A stretch of 64,000 bases of DNA from Bacillus_CJ salitolerans (GCF_042680805.1 NZ_JBHUEM010000003.1:124001-188000), one strand, 5' to 3'; counted from the first letter of the stretch, positions 34,684 through 43,725 are shown. Numbers and translations: made by a program. The notes: generated by a model not told the origin, from the letters alone.

Positions 34684-34972
34684 ATTTATTCCAAGAGTCT
34701 ATGCAAACGCACTAAAGTAATTAACGTTAATAACCGTTAAAGTATTACACTTTCGTTTAGCCCCTGATTTTATGCGTTTTTGTAATAAAACTTTAAAGAT
34801 ATTATACCTTTTATCTTTATGGGAAGCATAAGTCCTAACTTCAACCACTTTTAAAAGACAGTAGTTCTCATCAGAATTGATGGCTTAATACTAAACCAAC
34901 ATCGGTTGGAAGGATTAGAAAAAAGTCAAAGGGCTTGATAAGATATACCTCGAATTTCTAGAAATAACAAAA

Positions 34973-35167
34973 CGAATCATATTTTTGCCTAAAGTTTGTT
35001 ATCGAACCATATCCTTGCCTAAAGTAGAGGAAGTTAGTGTTTAAACGGTGTCAAAAAGTTAATTTGAACAAGAAATGCAGGGGGAATTTTCAAAGAGGAT
35101 TGATGAAAAGACTGTAATACCAAGGATTGGCGAAAATATGGTTCAATATTTGGCAAAAGTATGGTCC
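34973..35167. repeat. Two opposed pairs of a ~20-bp motif (transposon-end-like)
   Basis: CGAATCATATTTTTGCCTAA (34973) and CGAACCATATCCTTGCCTAA (35003) lie in one orientation. TTGGCGAAAATATGGTTC (35127-35144) and TTTGGCAAAAGTATGGTCC (35149-35167) lie in the other. All four share a GAACCATAT-n4-TTGCC-like core. Multiple sites pointing inward from both sides of about 100 bp resemble transposase-binding ends (as in Tn7/Tn5090- or IS21-like elements) with almost no interior. Confidence 0.5.
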
Positions 35168-35186
35168 AAGTCACATTTTGTGACTT
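35168..35186. repeat. Perfect short palindrome
   Basis: AAGTCAC-ATTTT-GTGACTT forms a 7-bp stem directly after the last motif of the repeat block. A looser inverted pair follows (GCATAAAAATGTCAC at 35190-35204 against GTGACAATATTATGC at 35233-35247). Confidence 0.5.
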
Positions 35187-35278
35187 AAAGCATAAAAATG
35201 TCACCATTACATCATTATGCTTGAAAATGATTGTGACAATATTATGCTTGAATCAACAGGTTGAGTCATTTATATAAT

Positions 35279-35314
35279 AAAAAATGTAGGTCCTCTGGGA
35301 TCTACATTTTTTAT
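35279..35314 (+). terminator. Terminator hairpin
   Basis: AAAAAATGTAG with GTCC pairs with GGAT-CTACATTTTTT. The A-run and T-run make it usable in both directions. It lies about 190 bp beyond the end of the minus-strand gene that ends at 35504. Confidence 0.7.
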
Positions 35315-35503
35315 TATTCTTAAGGAGAAGAAGCTGATTCGTTACTAGTTACACTTATACATACTCATAATCGACGCCGCTCTCGATTTCATATATTTGA
35401 TATTTCTCTATTAATATACAAATTAATTTCTATTAAATCATATGGATTCTCAACTAAAACAAGACTGTTTCAATGCCAATTTTCATAAGAATCCAATAAA
35501 TTT

Positions 35504-36100
35504 TTATACCGCTTCAGCTACAGAAGTTGTAACTAATCTATGTCCATAATTAGATGCAACATATCTTAAAAGAAAAAATTCAATAAAAATGATTAATATT
35601 TGATTTATACTTCCAGAAAATAAAATTACATTAATGATAGAAGCAATAAAAAATATTAAGCAAATTGCTGTTAAATCTCTTGTCATTAAGAAATTACGAT
35701 GCGCATCTCTAATTTTTTCTTTATCTTGATTGATTTTATATATTTTTTGATACCAATATGCATTTTGCTTAATCGGATCAATTGGTATTTCACCGAACTT
35801 TTCTATAACTTGTTCTATTTCAAATCTTGAATCTTTTTTAATAACTTTTAATAATCTTGAAGCGGGAAGAGGGTTTTTCCACTTAAAGAATACAATTCTG
35901 AATTTCATTTCACTGGTGAGTAATCCATTAACTACATACGCAGATAATACAGCAATTGATGGCATAGATACTATCCTTACAATTGCCGGTTTATCTATAT
36001 TCTTAATATCAATTGATAAAAAATTATCAATTCCAATTATTAATAAATTAATAATTATAAAAGCAAATATATGAGGTTGATAGTTCTTTAAATTTTCCAT
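35504..36100 (-). CDS. Uncharacterised membrane protein
   Basis: A 198-residue protein with four predicted membrane segments: two near the start (FAFIIINLLIIGIDNF; IVSMPSIAVLSAYVVNGLL) and two near the end (AICLIFFIASIINVILF; QILIIFIEFFLLRYV). A cytosolic middle of about 80 residues separates them. No family is recognised. It starts nine bases after the MBL-fold gene, so the two form an operon. A membrane partner next to an MBL-fold hydrolase could be an effector or sensor in a defence pair; this is a guess. Confidence 0.65.
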   Translation of the reverse strand: MENLKNYQPHIFAFIIINLLIIGIDNFLSIDIKNIDKPAIVRIVSMPSIAVLSAYVVNGLLTSEMKFRIVFFKWKNPLPASRLLKVIKKDSRFEIEQVIEKFGEIPIDPIKQNAYWYQKIYKINQDKEKIRDAHRNFLMTRDLTAICLIFFIASIINVILFSGSINQILIIFIEFFLLRYVASNYGHRLVTTSVAEAV

Positions 36101-36109
36101 TTGTCCCCC

Positions 36110-36973
36110 TTAAATGTCTACTTGTAAATAGGATTTTCCGGTGTTTTGATTGTGTCCGGCATTAACTGTAATAACTCCATCGTTATATGTTGAAAGCGTA
36201 AATCGTCTCACTTCTACATTATCTTTATATACATCCCAGCCACGTGAATACTTTCTGTATCTATCAATATTACTATTCTCATGATATTTAGAATCAGAAA
36301 CAATAGTAAGTCTTGGATTAATCAGTTTCATAACATCTTGATGGTATCCACTTTGTCTTCCATGATGTGACGCTAAATAAATATCAGCATCGGCTACTTT
36401 TTTTGTGAAATTACAATCCCTAAGAAGTTCATTCCAAGAAGGAGCTTCATTATCTCCTGGAATAACAATTTTTATTTTTGCGTATTCCAATACTGTAACA
36501 ATACTTTGATTGTTTAAGTTTGATGTTGAACATTCTAGTGGATGAAAATGTGTAATTACTAAACCACCCCAAAACTCAGGATCAGCTGGATTGTCATAAC
36601 TACCATTAATTATTTCACGGTTATATTTTTTATTTATTCTTAAATACTCCTTTATTTTAGGTAATTCAGATAATCTTACTCCATTTAACAAATCTCTTTC
36701 AGGTATGTGATTTGGCCTTGTTAATACTTTAGGAGACAACTTATTTAGATTAAGAATATCATCAATATGATCCAAGTGTGGATGGGTTATTATACAGTAA
36801 TCTAACTGCTCTACCCCATAATGGTTTTTCAAATGTAATAAAGGACTAAACTTCTCATTCCCAAATAGTTCACCATTTCCTAGATCAATTACTATGTGTC
36901 GACCATTTGGGCTTCTTATATAAGTTGCGTGACCATGGTTCACATCCCAAAACTTCACTAATAAATTCCCCAT
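36110..36973 (-). CDS. ComEC/Rec2-like MBL-fold metallohydrolase
   Basis: A 287-residue soluble metallo-beta-lactamase-fold protein. The metal motif is THPHLDHIDD (H-x-H-x-D-H), followed by VIPGDNEAP and LASHHGRQSGYH as later ligands. The opening FWDVNHGHATYI matches the DVGQGDa start of ComEC-like MBL domains. It lacks the ComEC membrane channel, so it is a free enzyme, possibly a nuclease or phosphodiesterase. It pairs with the downstream membrane protein. Confidence 0.8.
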   Translation of the reverse strand: MGNLLVKFWDVNHGHATYIRSPNGRHIVIDLGNGELFGNEKFSPLLHLKNHYGVEQLDYCIITHPHLDHIDDILNLNKLSPKVLTRPNHIPERDLLNGVRLSELPKIKEYLRINKKYNREIINGSYDNPADPEFWGGLVITHFHPLECSTSNLNNQSIVTVLEYAKIKIVIPGDNEAPSWNELLRDCNFTKKVADADIYLASHHGRQSGYHQDVMKLINPRLTIVSDSKYHENSNIDRYRKYSRGWDVYKDNVEVRRFTLSTYNDGVITVNAGHNQNTGKSYLQVDI

Positions 36974-37235
36974 TTAAACACTCCCTAATTTTTAAACAAA
37001 TTCATTAGTTCTCCTATTCAATATTTTATATTTTGTTAAATTCTAATTCGCGAAAAGTCTGGATATAAAAATAATTAATACTTCTCTAAGTTGAATTATA
37101 CAAGAGCTTTTTATTGATACTTTAAAAGTAATACTAATATCCTGTTCTTAAGTAAACAATCAGTATAGTTTAAAAAGAGAGTACATTTGGTACATTAATT
37201 TCCATGGATAAAAAAGAACCACCTTAAATAGATGG

Positions 37236-38048
37236 TTACCCTATGATGCTATGGAACATTTGAAGTAATTGAGTACCCAAAGTAATTACATTTGTTCCTG
37301 CTCCAGCAACTTCATTTATCGTTCTTATTTGATCCATTGCTGTTCTTACTATTACTTTTTTGGGCTTCTCACTCTCAACTTCTTGGACTGCAGCTTCAAC
37401 TAGTTCCACTGTGTCCACTTTATCTTGGTCAGGAATAGAAGTATCTTCCATTAATGCTTGAGCAAACTTTTGAGCAATATCTTTTAATTCTTCAACTTTG
37501 TTCTCATTGTAAGTCTGGTTAGCACTTATTGAGGCTTGTCCTTCTGCATGGTTCAGTTGTCCTCTAAAATCACCTATGTTGAATTGAGTGGTTGATCTTT
37601 TATCTAATTCCATATCAATTGCCATCTCCCCTAAATAAGATACAATGTGATCGACAAGAGGTTTTACAGTTTGATTATGAAAGTTTTCACATGACTCTTG
37701 AAATTTTCTTCCATAACCAGCTACCAACCCATGATAATTAATATTATTTATAGATATATAGTTGAGCATCTGAAATATAAATGCAATTTCTTCAGAGGTT
37801 CGTATTGGTAACTTTATGTAGTCATTGTAATCTCGGTTTCTCAAAATTTCTTCAATATCAAAAGTCATATTATTATTGTTTAGGATAAATTTTTTAATAG
37901 TTGGACATTCCTCTATAAAAATCAAAAACCTATCCAAGTTATCTTTTGCTTCATTAATGTCAGAGTTTAAAAACCTACTTGCAACTTTTCTGAAGTTGAG
38001 TGAAAGTTTTTTATATTCTTTCTCTGAAAGTTGAATCTCTTGACTCAT
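37236..38048 (-). CDS. Uncharacterised protein
   Basis: A 270-residue protein that I do not recognise. The start is ATG 38048, whose A is the last base of the preceding stop (TAATG), behind GGGGTGAA; the open frame begins 24 bases earlier. The middle part QFNIGDFRGQLNHAEGQASI resembles linkers in small multi-domain defence or signalling proteins, and the C-terminal 60 residues (VEAAVQEVESEKPKKVIVRT onward) form a helical domain. It is translated together with the zinc-ribbon protein. Confidence 0.6.
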   Translation of the reverse strand: MSQEIQLSEKEYKKLSLNFRKVASRFLNSDINEAKDNLDRFLIFIEECPTIKKFILNNNNMTFDIEEILRNRDYNDYIKLPIRTSEEIAFIFQMLNYISINNINYHGLVAGYGRKFQESCENFHNQTVKPLVDHIVSYLGEMAIDMELDKRSTTQFNIGDFRGQLNHAEGQASISANQTYNENKVEELKDIAQKFAQALMEDTSIPDQDKVDTVELVEAAVQEVESEKPKKVIVRTAMDQIRTINEVAGAGTNVITLGTQLLQMFHSIIG

Positions 38049-38482
38049 TAATTCACCCCACAAAATGGACAATAAACGTTAGAAACTATTTGATCCATAT
38101 TGACTTTAATTATTTTATCGCAACAATGTAACTCAATTTGTTCTAATTTTTCATCTTCTGTTAATAACTTTGGTGTTTCTTCCCTTGGTCTTTTCACATC
38201 TAAGGACATTCCAGACCCCTTCATTTTCCTACTAGTTTTTTTTAGAGATTTATATATTTCTTGTTGCATGTAATTTAGAGCTAGTGTTTCAGCATGTTCA
38301 ATAACTTCACTTGGAATAAAACTTGAACTTTTCCCTACCAACCCACAAGAAGGGCAGAATAACTCTAATGTATTATCTGCGTCAATATCGCCTGCAGATG
38401 CTTTAAATCGCCCCTTACAATGAGGACATCGTAGAGAGTAAAAACCATCACTATCTGTTGGTATATCAATTTTAAAATCCAT
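38048..38482 (-). CDS. Zinc-ribbon protein
   Basis: A 144-residue protein with two N-terminal CxxC knuckles (CPHC, CPSCG) forming one zinc ribbon, and a C-terminal pair CCDK and CPFCG forming a second. The start is ATG 38482 behind GGGGGTG, not the open-frame start at 38509. Zinc ribbons of this sort bind nucleic acid or act as adaptors. It is coupled to the next gene (TAATG), so the two probably act as a pair. Confidence 0.65.
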   Translation of the reverse strand: MDFKIDIPTDSDGFYSLRCPHCKGRFKASAGDIDADNTLELFCPSCGLVGKSSSFIPSEVIEHAETLALNYMQQEIYKSLKKTSRKMKGSGMSLDVKRPREETPKLLTEDEKLEQIELHCCDKIIKVNMDQIVSNVYCPFCGVN

Positions 38483-38739
38483 AGCTACACCCCCATGTTC
38501 TACTACCAATATAACACATAATTGTAATAATTCGGAGTATTATGGCGGAAAGAATTAATATAGTAACTAAACTGTCCTGTATGATCATTAAACTGAGAAA
38601 GTAGCTTACATTTGACTAACGAGGAAGGTTAGCATTCCTGTAGATCGTTAAATATCAGGTTTGAAATAAAAAGAGTCCCTCAGTAAGATATGAGTATAGA
38701 AACCACTCTAACTCAGAGTCTTAAGGAGGAAGCCCTACT

Positions 38740-40014
38740 ATGAATTTTAAAATGGAAGACAAACAAAATCAACTATTAGAAAGAATTTCCGATAAACATT
38801 TAATTATTGGAGTAGATATTGCCCAACAGTTTCATGTTGCACGAGCTATAAATTACCGTGGAATTATTGTCGGAGATCCTCTTACATTTGAAAATAGTGA
38901 AGTTGGTTTCAAAAGATTATTAAATTGGATTCGTAGTCTACAAGAAATGAAGAATTTAAATGCAGCCATTGTTGGGATGGAACCAACTGGTCACTATTGG
39001 AAGAATATATCGAAATGGCTAGCTGAACAAGCTATTGAAGTAGTAACTGTAAATCCACATCTAGTAAAAAGGAATAAAGAAAATCGCGATAATACCCAAT
39101 CAAAGAGTGATAAGAAAGATGCACTCGTGATCGCTGACATGGTGAAAAACGGCTATTATTCATATATTAGTCCATCCTCAGAGTCCTTCGAAAAGCTCAG
39201 AGTTCTAATCTCCAATAGAGATGTGGTTGTAAAACGAATTGTAAGCTCAACCAATCAGATTCATTGATGGGTAGATATTGTCTTCCCAGAACTTAGACAA
39301 GTGTTTAAAGATATAACGTGTAAAGGGGCAATCGCAACACTTCGATTGTTTCCAACACCTTCTGAACTAGCTTTATTAGAACCTCTAGATGTCATGAGGG
39401 GATGGAAGTCACTAATGCAGCGACAACCTGGTCCAAAAAAAGCTCAACTACTCATTCAATTGGCAAAATCATCAATAGGAACAGCTCAAGCACTAGATGC
39501 TTATAAGTTTCATTTAGAACAATTACTAGAAGAATACGACCTAACTATTAAACAACTCGATAGAGTTGAACAACAAATTAGAGAAGTTCTCTACAAAATA
39601 CCCTTCGCAAAGAAACTACTTATGATTAAAGGAATTAGTGAGATTTCATTAGGTGGAATTTTAGGAGAAGCTGGGGATCTAAGTGGTTTCTCACACGAGA
39701 ACTCTCTTTTACGTCATGCAGGTTTACATTTAGCGGATGCAAGCTCAGGAAAATGGAAAGGACAGATTGTGATCTCCAAACGAGGGAGGTCTAGACTACT
39801 GCGTTTCCTCTTCCTAGCAACAGTTAGCCTTGTGATTAACAATCCAGAGTTTAAAGCCATTCATGCACATAATGTGAAGGTCAAAAAGATGAAGAAAATG
39901 AAATCTATTATGAAGTTGATTGGTAAATTAGCAAGAATTTTTGTAGGTATAGCTAAGCGCAATGAAGCTTACAACCCAAGTAAATTGCAAGAAACTATGC
40001 CTCTAGCAGCATAG
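38740..40014 (+). pseudogene. IS110/IS1111-family transposase, copy B, with nonsense codon
   Basis: Reading through one TGA at 39265-39267 gives a 424-residue DEDD transposase similar to copy A throughout (IIGVDIAQQFHVARAINYRG, MEPTGHYW, KSDKKDALVIA; then KIPFAKKLLMIKGISEISLG, HAGLHLADASSGKWKG). The context HTGAWVD fits a CGA (Arg) to TGA change, since Arg-Trp-Val-Asp is usual here. ATG 38740 keeps AAGGAGG. The element is probably immobile unless the stop is suppressed or copy A acts in trans. Confidence 0.85.
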
Positions 40015-40134
40015 AAGTATAATCAAAAAGTCTTTATAAAAGTAGTAATAAATATTGAATTTTGTCTTATTCGTAGGATTTCAAATATGTACGGAGTACC
40101 AGATTTATTCAACAAAAGGGCAATGTGACCCATC

Positions 40135-40243
40135 AGGTTAGCATAACTGGCCTCCACCCCTTGGATAGGCATGACGAAGGAATGAAAGGGCGATTGACCC
40201 GTTGAGACATGGGAGGGAAAGCCTCCAGGGGCGGCGTGGAGAA
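40135..40243 (+). ncRNA. Candidate seekRNA/bridge RNA of IS copy B
   Basis: About 108 nt beginning 121 bases after the transposase stop. The closing stem pairs CTCCAC (40152-40157) with GTGGAG (40236-40241) and CCCTTGG (40158-40164) with CCAGGGG (40225-40231), leaving a 4-nt bulge at the same place as in copy A. Three pairs differ between copies in a compensatory way. AGGTTAGCAT at its 5' edge equals the left end of this element (38626-38635), while copy A carries GGGAAGCAT at both places. Confidence 0.7.
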
Positions 40244-40585
40244 GTACATTATATGGTAGAATATGGAGGATTAAACGACTCCTTTATTTAACTATGCCTT
40301 CACGAAGCCAAAAGGATCTAAAATCATTCCGTACAATCGTTGACGTAATTTCAAAGGGGATGAAATCCTGCGAATAAGTGAGCATTTAAGAGATAATTGT
40401 ATCAAACTGAGGGAGTTGAATAATGTATCATATCCAAAGTCAGAGTTTTCTATTGGCTTTTTAATTTTTGCCTTATAGGGGTTTATTGTAGAAGTAGGAT
40501 CATAATTATTTTTTATATAGCTGTAAAAGGTATATATCCTTTCTTGTCGAATATTAGGTAAAAAAACCGACAAAAGGAGAGGCAA
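40244..40585. other. Intergenic region after IS copy B
   Basis: About 340 bp containing the undefined right end of the IS and the promoter of the PIN-domain gene. A 97-codon minus-strand open frame (40292-40585) starts at a TTG without a ribosome binding site and is not believed. Confidence 0.5.
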
Positions 40586-41635
40586 ATGAGTTACTTAATC
40601 TTTATAGATACTAATGTTGTACATAACGATTATTTCTTTAAAAGTAGCGCTATAAAAAAATTACTGAAGTTCACTAATCATGAACCAGTTAAACTTTGTA
40701 TTACTGAATTTAACTATAACGAAATCATAAAAAAATATAGAGATAACGTCAGACCAGCAATAAAAGAAGTGCGACAGGTTAGAAATAGTGTAAGTAAAAA
40801 AATTGAGGAATTAGGAATTGTCGATTTGTTTGATATGGAGAAACTAAAGGCAGAAAAGTATGTTGAGAATTATAAACAATTTCTAGATGAGACGATTGAA
40901 AATAATAATATACAAATAGTTGGTTATCCAACTGGAGAACATGTTACTACTCAAATATCAGAGAGATACTTTAAAGGAATTAAACCTTTCGGAGAAAGTA
41001 AATCCTCCTTTCAAGATGCCATCATTTGGCAAAGTATTGTTGAATATTGTGAAAATGAAAATCCGGAGACTGTAGTGTTCATTTCAAACAATACTTCAGA
41101 TTTTGCCGATAAGAGTAAAAATAAAATACACAATGATATAGTAGATGATATTTGCGGCCTGCTTTTTTACAATTCAGTGGGTGCATTTCTTGAACATGAA
41201 GAAGATAACTTACATGATTACTTCATTGATAATTACGAGTATGATAACGAACTATTGGAAAGCGAATTAAGGATCTTTTTCGATGGAAATTCTTTTTTAG
41301 ATTATACAATCCAAGATCTCTTAATGAATTCAGAGTTTGAAGGAGAATATTTTAGTGGATGGGGTACCGACGGTTACATTGAAGATATGGACTTCGAGAT
41401 ACTTGAAGTTACTTTTGATATCGAAGAGAATGAATTATTAATCTCATTTGGGGTAGAGTTAAGTGTTAGTTTTAGTATAGAAACGATAGACCCATCTTTC
41501 GAAAGAGGTGATTCTGGAGACGGGATGATGTCGGAAAGCAGCAGTACAAATATATATCTACAGGGTGATATAACATATTCTCTTAATGAAGAAAAAATGT
41601 CTGACTATGTAGAGAAAGAAATAGAATTTCTATAA
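40586..41635 (+). CDS. PIN-domain (DUF4935-like) protein
   Basis: A 349-residue protein. The first 190 residues form a PIN-like nuclease: FIDTNVVHND (first Asp), ITEFNYNEI (Glu), SFQDAIIW (Asp) and FISNNTSDF supply the acidic active-site residues. The rest is an acidic beta-rich domain (EDMDFEILEVTFDIEENELL) of unknown role. GAGAGG precedes ATG 40586. PIN proteins of this size in islands are usually ribonuclease effectors of defence or toxin systems; no antitoxin gene is adjacent. Confidence 0.75.
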   Translation: MSYLIFIDTNVVHNDYFFKSSAIKKLLKFTNHEPVKLCITEFNYNEIIKKYRDNVRPAIKEVRQVRNSVSKKIEELGIVDLFDMEKLKAEKYVENYKQFLDETIENNNIQIVGYPTGEHVTTQISERYFKGIKPFGESKSSFQDAIIWQSIVEYCENENPETVVFISNNTSDFADKSKNKIHNDIVDDICGLLFYNSVGAFLEHEEDNLHDYFIDNYEYDNELLESELRIFFDGNSFLDYTIQDLLMNSEFEGEYFSGWGTDGYIEDMDFEILEVTFDIEENELLISFGVELSVSFSIETIDPSFERGDSGDGMMSESSSTNIYLQGDITYSLNEEKMSDYVEKEIEFL

Positions 41636-41791
41636 GTATCTTTATGAAGTACGACAATTACAGTTTAGTAAAAGTTCTTTCCAATGAAACCTAATTAAAA
41701 TAGAAAACGTATCAATGTAAATAAGAAAGTACAATTAAAGGTATGTGATTGTTGTTTGATTACGTACTAAAAAAATATTAAGGGGAACAAA

Positions 41792-42832
41792 ATGGAAGAT
41801 AAAAAATTTGCAAAAGAGAGATTTATAGATGGATTCCTAGGCGGAGTGGAAGATTGGGATAACCATTTGGCAGAAGCAATAAACAAGGACGAAAATCCTT
41901 ATCTTAAAGATAAATTGCTTAAAATACTAAAAGAACAAGAGGATTTTGGAAATGCAATAAATTCAGGTTTAGGACGAGAAATGTGGTACAGTAATGACTT
42001 TTTTATTAATAGTCTAATTCTAGATTTTATTACAGGTGCAGAAGACGACCTCGTTAATGAGCTAAAACAAATTTGGGTTGGAATGCTTGGCAAACCGGGA
42101 GTCAATGTAGAAGCAATAAACATGAATGATGAATTTGAAGGTTATTTAATTAAAATGCATTTTGAAATGGAATTAAATATTCATCTAATTTCTGATCTGG
42201 TTGCATACTATGTTTATGGTATGCAAATTAGTTCTGAGAGAGAAAGAGTTAAGTTGTTTCCAGAAATGGCTGAATTATTATTGTATTTGATAGACAAGAA
42301 AGCACTATTGAAAAAAGCTACAGAAGTTGCACAGAATGATCAGGAGAATCAGGAGGATCATAATTCTCCTAGATTAAATATAGCATCAGAATTGTATGAA
42401 GCAGGTATGAAATTTGTATTAGGTCATGAAATTGGTCATCATTTCTTAAAACATACAGAGTCGACTGGAAGAAACATTGTATCAAAATTCGTACCTGCAG
42501 ATGTTACTTCTAATCAATTGCATTTAGATGAATTTGCTGCAGATAATTTTGCCCTTGATCTATTAATTAGTGGGATGAAAGAAAGAAACGACAATAATTT
42601 ATTAGCTCCCTTAATAGTATTATTAATGCTGGCTATATATGATAAAACTCCTGAAGAGCCTAATCAAAGTCATCCTTCATTTAGGGATAGGTATCTAAAC
42701 CTATTAAGTAGGGTTTCTGAACACGATGAAAAAGTAGCATCTGGACTTCAACAAATCTTTAATAATGTAGCTACTTGGATTAATTATTCCTTGAGTGAGA
42801 GTGGATACTGGAAAACAGAATGGTGGAAATAG
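41792..42832 (+). CDS. Zinc metallopeptidase (gluzincin-like)
   Basis: A 346-residue soluble protein with a clear HExxH site, FVLGHEIGHHFLKH (first His about residue 212), and a downstream LDEFAADNFA segment able to give the third ligand and support. The N-terminal 200 residues are helical and unrecognised. AAGGGGAAC precedes ATG 41792. Its substrate is unknown. It lies 156 bp after the PIN gene in the same direction, so they may be functionally linked. Confidence 0.75.
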   Translation: MEDKKFAKERFIDGFLGGVEDWDNHLAEAINKDENPYLKDKLLKILKEQEDFGNAINSGLGREMWYSNDFFINSLILDFITGAEDDLVNELKQIWVGMLGKPGVNVEAINMNDEFEGYLIKMHFEMELNIHLISDLVAYYVYGMQISSERERVKLFPEMAELLLYLIDKKALLKKATEVAQNDQENQEDHNSPRLNIASELYEAGMKFVLGHEIGHHFLKHTESTGRNIVSKFVPADVTSNQLHLDEFAADNFALDLLISGMKERNDNNLLAPLIVLLMLAIYDKTPEEPNQSHPSFRDRYLNLLSRVSEHDEKVASGLQQIFNNVATWINYSLSESGYWKTEWWK

Positions 42833-43317
42833 AAAAAGAAGGGGAATATCCCACTTCAAACTACCAATTGCTTTCACTAAAAAGTATGTTATAGCCGGCC
42901 GAGGACTTTAATTCAAAAAGTAATAATCCAAAAGTAATCCATCTTTTTAATCAATCTCATTTCAAAAAGATGTTACTTAATTGTTATTGTAAATGGAGAG
43001 AAGAGAGTATATATATCAATCTATATTCTAAAGGAGCACAACGGATAATTAGAATGGATTAAAGAAGATCAATAATTCGATTCTATTGTGAAGAAATGTA
43101 CTTAAGCTAAATCTCCTCCTATATTTGCGTATTTGCCGGTAACCCCTAAATCCTTCTTATAGTGTCATAGCTTCGCTTGTTATACGAGATCATTGTCCCA
43201 ACCAGCCTCAAACATGTTTCTATAAGTAGGGGGCGAACTGTTTAGTTGACGGGATCGAATCCCACGGGGGCTTACGTTCTACCCCGGCTACCGTAATCAT
43301 ATCTCGATATAAAAAAT

Positions 43318-43346
43318 GGTCAACCAGAAATATTTTCTGGCTGACC
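43318..43346. terminator. Terminator-like hairpin
   Basis: GGTCAACCAGAAA pairs with TTTCTGGCTGACC around a 3-nt loop, one mismatch. It is preceded by an A-run, so it would stop minus-strand transcripts best. Confidence 0.6.
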
Positions 43347-43424
43347 TTATAATACGAACGGGGGCTTTAGTTAAAGAAGAAGTATTAGATATAAGGGTGT
43401 ACAATATTACTCAAAAATGAAAAT

Positions 43425-43456
43425 AGAGGCTAGTTGGAGTAATTCAACCAGCCTCT
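43425..43456. repeat. Inverted repeat
   Basis: AGAGGCTAGTTG and CAACCAGCCTCT form a 12-bp stem with one mismatch and an 8-nt loop. ATTTTCATTTTT on the minus strand follows, so this may be a minus-strand terminator close to the junction of the two islands. Confidence 0.5.
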
Positions 43457-43480
43457 CAAGAACTCCAAAAATTAGACCAC

Positions 43481-43504
43481 TTGCAAACATATTTGCTAAC
43501 ATAA
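43481..43504 (+). other. Putative Int1 arm-type sites, right end of island 1
   Basis: TTGCAAACAT and TTTGCTAACAT in tandem, in the same orientation as the pair at 4225-4248. The two pairs lie at the outer ends of the 4.1-43.6 kb segment, which is why this segment is read as one element mobilised by Int1. Confidence 0.5.
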
Positions 43505-43653
43505 TTAATTTATTGAATTTTACTTATTTAACAGAGTTGAATCAAAAACCTTCCAAAACCTTATTAAATCAGACTTGATTAAACATATTTAACTCAGCTA
43601 AATTCAGATTATTACTAGTAACTAAATTGACAGGGTAGAGGTCATGTTATTAC

Positions 43654-43725
43654 GAGTGATTAGCTCAGTGGGAGAGCACTTGCTTGACAGGCAAGGGGTC
43701 GTGGGTTCGAATCCCTCATCGCTCA
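43654..43725 (+). tRNA. tRNA-Val (GAC), island-borne
   Basis: A complete cloverleaf: acceptor GAGTGAT/ATCGCTC, D arm GCTC/GAGC, anticodon arm CTTGC/GCAAG with loop TTGACAG, T arm GTGGG-TTCGAAT-CCCTC, discriminator A. The anticodon is GAC (valine), as in the tRNA at 4061, but the acceptor and several stem bases differ. CCA is not encoded. It stands inside the acquired DNA with an integrase gene facing it. Confidence 0.9.

Larger units (their letters stand above)
34434..35503. other. Long non-coding region rich in repeats
   Basis: About 1.07 kb without a supportable gene. It contains a terminator hairpin (34647-34683), four copies of a roughly 20-bp motif in two opposed pairs (34973-35167), a 19-bp palindrome (35168-35186), a 12-bp direct repeat (ATTATGCTTGAA at 35214 and 35241) and a terminator (35279-35314). 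The repeat block looks like the binding sites of a transposase left behind after the element was lost. Confidence 0.6.
38626..40260 (+). mobile_element. IS110/IS1111-type insertion sequence, copy B (inactivated)
   Basis: Related to copy A. The left end AGGTTAGCATTCCTG shares AGCATTCCTGTA with copy A but has different flanking bases. The transposase frame carries a nonsense codon. The structured RNA 3' of the transposase is conserved (40135-40243). The right end is approximate, as similarity with copy A is lost after about 40243. Confidence 0.75.
42833..43653. other. Non-coding right end of island 1
   Basis: About 820 bp without a gene that I can support. It contains a terminator hairpin (43318-43346), an inverted repeat (43425-43456), the putative Int1 arm sites (43481-43504), and TTGACAGGG then AGGTCAT at 43628-43645, which faintly echoes the tRNA-Val attachment core. 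A GATCGAATCCC near 43254 recalls a tRNA T-arm but no cloverleaf forms. Confidence 0.55.

Noticed and set aside
40292..40585. A 97-codon minus-strand gene
   Set aside because: It would start at TTG with no ribosome binding site, overlaps the promoter of the PIN gene and shows no recognisable motif.
43240..43290. A third tRNA or tmRNA fragment
   Set aside because: GATCGAATCCC resembles a T-arm, but no acceptor, D or anticodon stem can be folded around it.
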